Assembly (NCBI GenBank): GCA_020650975.1
Contig: JAIPMN010000682.1
Location: forward strand, 1-31,997
From: Apostichopus californicus
Taxonomy: Eukaryota; Echinodermata; Holothuroidea; Aspidochirotida; Stichopodidae
Reading direction: 5' to 3'
Length of the DNA: 31,997 bases
The position numbers were made by a program, and so were the translations under genes. The notes below the pieces were generated by a model that made no database searches, was not told the origin of the DNA, and saw only the letters and a program-made list of their open reading frames with translations. This document shows, piece after piece, positions 28,116 to 31,997 of the stretch (positions are counted from its first letter, which is position 1; every line of letters starts with the position of its first letter).

Positions 28116-31100
28116 CTGAATATTCAAAAATATGAATGAAAGAGGATGGGAAAGGAGAAGAGAGGATATTTGAAACAAGACAGAAAAACATAACAAATAA
28201 GTTTAGATTGTTTAGTTGCAAAATTTATACTTTTGTAGCCAAATCCATAATACAATATTCTGCTTTGCTGAAAACATAGAAAGAAAAAAAAAAAGGTTTA
28301 TACTAAAACGAAACGAGCAGAAATGACCAACTACTATACCTCTTCAATTACGAATCACCATTAATTACAATGAATTGGTTCCCACTTGTCTAGGCTCGTC
28401 TGTTCAGGTTAATAATGCAAAACCGAGCAATAATTAATTAACTAATTAAACCCCTGAAGAACTATCACTTTCTGGAAAAAAACAACAACATTGGAATAAA
28501 TTTGAGGAGCTGGTAATGATCTTTTAGGAAGTAAAGCAACAACAGTGAAGCGACCACCATTCTTGGTGTGACCTGGAATTCTTAGGATGGGGGGAGGGGG
28601 GGATAAGCGTCAAAAGTGACCATCAAATATACAATTTGTTCTCCTCCAACCCCCCCCCCCCATAAAAAAGTTGAAAGGACAATTCCTCATTGTAGGGGGA
28701 GGGGAGCGAGGGTCATAAATTCCATTTCAACGACAAAAGGCCTACCATAAAGTAGATGCAAAGTGGGTATAACAATTGTAGCTGTTTCAAGGGCCGACGT
28801 TTTGGGGCTGGGGGAGGAGGCTTTCTCAGGTTGGTTCCATTGTTAGGTTTGGTAAGGTAAGATGGTAAACTATATCATATACAGAAGAGTCTCTACAGGC
28901 TGTGTCAACAAAACCAAACACTTCCAGCTGGTTTTTTTCAATGATATCATAATTTCAATTGGTTATAAAATGGTTTATACAGAAAACTTAAACATGTTAA
29001 TGGTTTGTTCAGCTTTTTTTTCTTACAGCTGATAATTCATAGCTACAAAACGATGAAGCAAACAGGGTATTAGCTTGAGAGTAGATCAAAAAATATTCAC
29101 AATAGGACAAAGCTAGTCCATTTCTGTAACCATGTGCACCAATTCTTGCAAACAACTATGAAAATCATGCCAATTATTTACCAAAGAATGTTTTTTTTTT
29201 CTGGGGGGAGGGGGTAAGATATTGTTAATTTGAGCATATTCAGTATTTTCTGAGCTGCTACATAACCAGCCCCCCTTTCACATTTCATACACCATCAAGG
29301 AAGCCACAACCAAAAGATCTGTAATAACAGTAACTCACAAAGGAATTCTTCATCATTTAGGAATAACCAAATGTAACAACAGCCATTAATGCAAGTCACC
29401 GATCAAACTAATACTTTATTGATCGTGTGTGAACGCTCCATCAAATATCCATCATAGACCTTGCGTGAACAATGAAGCAGCCATAAACAGCCAGTTACCA
29501 GTTAACAAAAGGGAACGTAAACGTATATTCTTTTATTATGAGAAAAAACAGGACGTGTACATAAACCATTTTCATAATTTATTACACCTGTAAAACTATA
29601 TTTGCATTTAATGAAACTTTTCATGAAATATATTTGAAAGGGGTTAAAGAAGTTCTGCACTCTCCTTAAACAAGGAATCTGGTTTGTCTTGGATGACATA
29701 GTTTACACTTTCTAGAGAAGTTTTTGCACATCACCAGTTGAATTCACTTAAAGATAATAAAACAAGTGAGATACAGACAGGCTTTAAACTGAGTATTGTG
29801 TTTAAAGATACCTATTGTAAAGTCGAAAAAACAGCTACAAAAAATGTCGACTAACAAAGTTGTCAGTTTAATTGTTCTTCTTTTTATTCTTTTCTTTTTT
29901 TAAGCTATTGCATATTAAAAGAATCTTTTATGAAAGGAAATTAGACATACACTTTCCTTACGATGACAGTCCTGATTTTCATGACTAAACTATCTAGCCT
30001 ATGTTATCATTTGTCTCTACCTACCATGTATATGATACATCTGTACTACTTGATGGTGATATACTACCTTAAATCCTTGCTGAGTGAGGATTACATTTCT
30101 GATACCCAATCGGAAGTGGAAAGGAATGGATGTTCTCTAAAGGGGATATAGTTTGACTCAGTAACATTTTGTTTCCGAGATTCTTCAACAAACAACAGAC
30201 ACATAAACTGTGTCATCTCTGTCACTATTAAGGCTACTCTTAACTATGTAATGTATGTATGCCATACTTAACACAGGATTACCTTAATATTGCTAAACGA
30301 TATCATATGATGACTATATAGTCTTCCAAAGCGGGTCTGCATTAAGTCAAATCGTAGCCAAAGAACCCTGTTACTATACCTCTAAGTACCTTTGCAGGGG
30401 TGATGACTTCATTTGTAATGGGATTGCTCATGTTGTGGGGGGTAAGGATGGGGTTAGTAAACAACCAAAGATATCATGAAAAGGCAACAGTCTTAAGCTA
30501 TCAGGGACATTTTTTGCTTATTATTTAGTACTTTTTTTGAGTTTCCATTTTCAAATATAGATGAGAGTGACGTGACACTTCCAAACTGAAAGTGCTCTTG
30601 TGCAACCTTCATGCTTTCAAATATAAATTATTTACACATTGTGTTCAAAGCCTTGACACAACTTCAAATCATTTTTCATTTATTGTGAGTGTGTGTGGAT
30701 TTATACTTTACAAGCTCTGACCCTGTGGGAGACACAAATCCTACTCACCCCCTTGCCATACATTTTCCTCCACCCACCCACATTCACCATTCCCCCCAAG
30801 AAACCCCCCACCTCCACCTCCCGGTAAGTTAAAGTGACTTAAACCGACACTGATAATGCATCGTACCAGCGGCACGGATACTGACACAGATCCCTTATAT
30901 TTAACAATGAAGATTAGCTATAGTAGATTTTACCACCAGAAATATATTTAACATTGAAAGCCTGTCGACATTTCATGAATGCCTTGAAAGAAGAAAGAGT
31001 TTATTTCTTCTTTAGTTTTCAAACAATACCAGAGGAATGGGAAACCGGGGGTTCTTACGTTATAAACTTGAAAACCACTCGTACTACTTTTCTCAGAGGC

Positions 31101-31537
31101 AAGACTTAAACTGAAACCTCACCGTGAATCATGGTCTACTGCTCCATGTATAATTCAAAAAACATGTCTCCATGTCAAACCCAGGATATGTGCTACAAAT
31201 TTACTCTGACGAACAGCATGTTTATCGAAAATCATCAAACTTTCTGTACGAGAGATATGACCAACTATTTGGAAATTACACAAACGGCCATGCGTTTCAA
31301 ATTTCCCAAGCGGAATCGTTTTTCTCCTTGATCTATAAGGCTTTCCGAAGGAATTTCTCTGTGACATTTTATCGACAACCCCAGGGCTCATTTTCTAACC
31401 CTGACCGACCGATGAATCGATACCTGGTCACCATGGCAACTTAACTCCCAGAATTCTCTGTGTGAACCACAGTGGAATTGGAAGCGTAGGAGAGGGAGGA
31501 AGAGAAAGAATTTTTACATGATGATCTCCGAGATGGA
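28116..31537. other. Non-coding; probably includes the 3' UTR of the minus-strand gene
   Basis: AT-rich with poly-G/poly-C runs near 28588-28602, 28650-28661 and 29203-29214. Minus-strand AATAAA signals appear as TTTATT at 31000-31005 and about 30678-30683, which could serve the gene ending at 31538. No convincing exon was seen. A 90-codon + frame at 31172-31444 has no recognised family. Confidence 0.4.
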
Positions 31538-31628
31538 TTAGTTTGATGTTTGGCGGGCTTGCAACTTCTTTGCCATCTCGTGTTGAAGAGCCTGTGTGAG
31601 TTGGTCATCCTTCATAGACTTCTCAAGC
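31538..31628 (-). CDS. Probable last coding exon of an unidentified gene (partial)
   Basis: On the minus strand, an excellent polypyrimidine tract and acceptor (TTTCCTTTTCCTCAAG) precede a frame encoding LEKSMKDDQLTQALQ, then HEMAKKLQARQTSN and a TAA at 31540-31538. It is a charged, probably helical tail. The upstream exons lie beyond the right edge. I do not recognise the protein. The gene would converge tail-to-tail on LIG3. Confidence 0.5.
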
Positions 31629-31997
31629 CTTGAGGAAAAGGAAAATGAAAAGAGAAAACTAATGTCACAAAATCATTTTAAACGAATACATTTTTGAAAG
31701 GAAATCTTGCTATCGGGGCCCGGATTTAGCTTGTGGGGAAGGGGTTGGCAGGGTCAGGCAACTTTAGGGGCCCTTTCAGCATAACCCACTGATAGAAAAT
31801 AATCATGTTAAACAGTATATATCAGTAATTGTTTACAGATGAATAAATTTCACTAAATTAATAACCTCACAATCATAATCAACTGAACCACTGCTCAGCA
31901 CAACTTCAGTCCTGGCATCTTATACTGGGGTTGTACCCATACCTGTAATGTTTGGTATTTCTAACAGTATAATTGAATATCACGAAAACACGTCTCA
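31629..31997 (-). other. Probable intron of the minus-strand gene, possible TE fragment
   Basis: It contains GGGGCCCGGATTTAGC near 31716, which resembles the outer end of GGGG-rich DNA transposons common in marine genomes. No partner end is visible. Nothing else was recognised. Confidence 0.35.

Noticed and set aside
31172-31444. 90-codon + strand ORF (and overlapping 78-codon minus ORF)
   Set aside because: No recognisable family, no clear splice or promoter context, and opposing ORFs overlap; probably the 3' UTR of the minus-strand gene.

Overview
This is eukaryotic DNA, most likely from a marine invertebrate deuterostome. An echinoderm fits best and a sea cucumber is a reasonable guess, but the sequence alone does not prove it. 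The reasons are AT-rich non-coding DNA, a gene of about 20 exons with short GT-AG introns, a tRNA-derived SINE, small terminal-inverted-repeat transposons, many poly-G/poly-C runs and minisatellites, and proteins that read as animal families.

Layout. (1) Positions 1-3105 (+) hold the 3' part of a single-exon C2H2 zinc-finger gene, open at the left edge. The visible protein starts with 27 tandem copies of a 14-residue charged unit (an in-frame 42-bp minisatellite with higher-order structure), followed by about 18 canonical fingers. (2) Positions 3106-8955 are non-coding: zinc-finger 3' UTR, a dispersed repeat (about 4770-5107), a 1.43-kb non-autonomous DNA transposon with terminal inverted repeats (5588-7016), and a likely LIG3 promoter plus non-coding first exon (about 7470-7861). 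(3) Positions 8956-25139 (+) hold a complete DNA ligase III gene (LIG3). I could join 19 coding exons with consistent phases into a 1071-residue protein: mitochondrial leader, PARP-type zinc finger, DNA-binding, adenylation and OB domains, basic linker, a PBZ-type zinc finger and a C-terminal BRCT. (4) Positions 25140-31537 are largely non-coding, with LIG3 3' sequence and a tRNA-derived SINE at about 27740-28115. (5) At the right edge, on the minus strand, there is a probable last coding exon (31628-31538) of an unidentified gene that converges on LIG3.

Main points for a second look. A C-C-H-H finger matching the poly(ADP-ribose)-binding zinc finger (PBZ) pattern sits in a phase 0-0 exon between the ligase linker and the BRCT of LIG3; the human protein lacks it. 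In addition, intron 12 of LIG3 carries about seven ~85-bp tandem copies of its own 3' splice site plus the first ~38 nt of exon 13, which makes a ladder of decoy acceptors leading to early stops. The LIG3 leader has a weak upstream ATG and a strong internal ATG 85 codons later, as expected for separate mitochondrial and nuclear forms. A 52-codon out-of-frame ORF ends in TAATG exactly at the internal start.

Working together: LIG3 seals nicks in base-excision/single-strand-break repair and in mitochondria. The N-terminal zinc finger senses breaks, the BRCT should bind XRCC1, and the PBZ could add direct recruitment to PARP-made poly(ADP-ribose). The zinc-finger gene has no evident functional link to LIG3.
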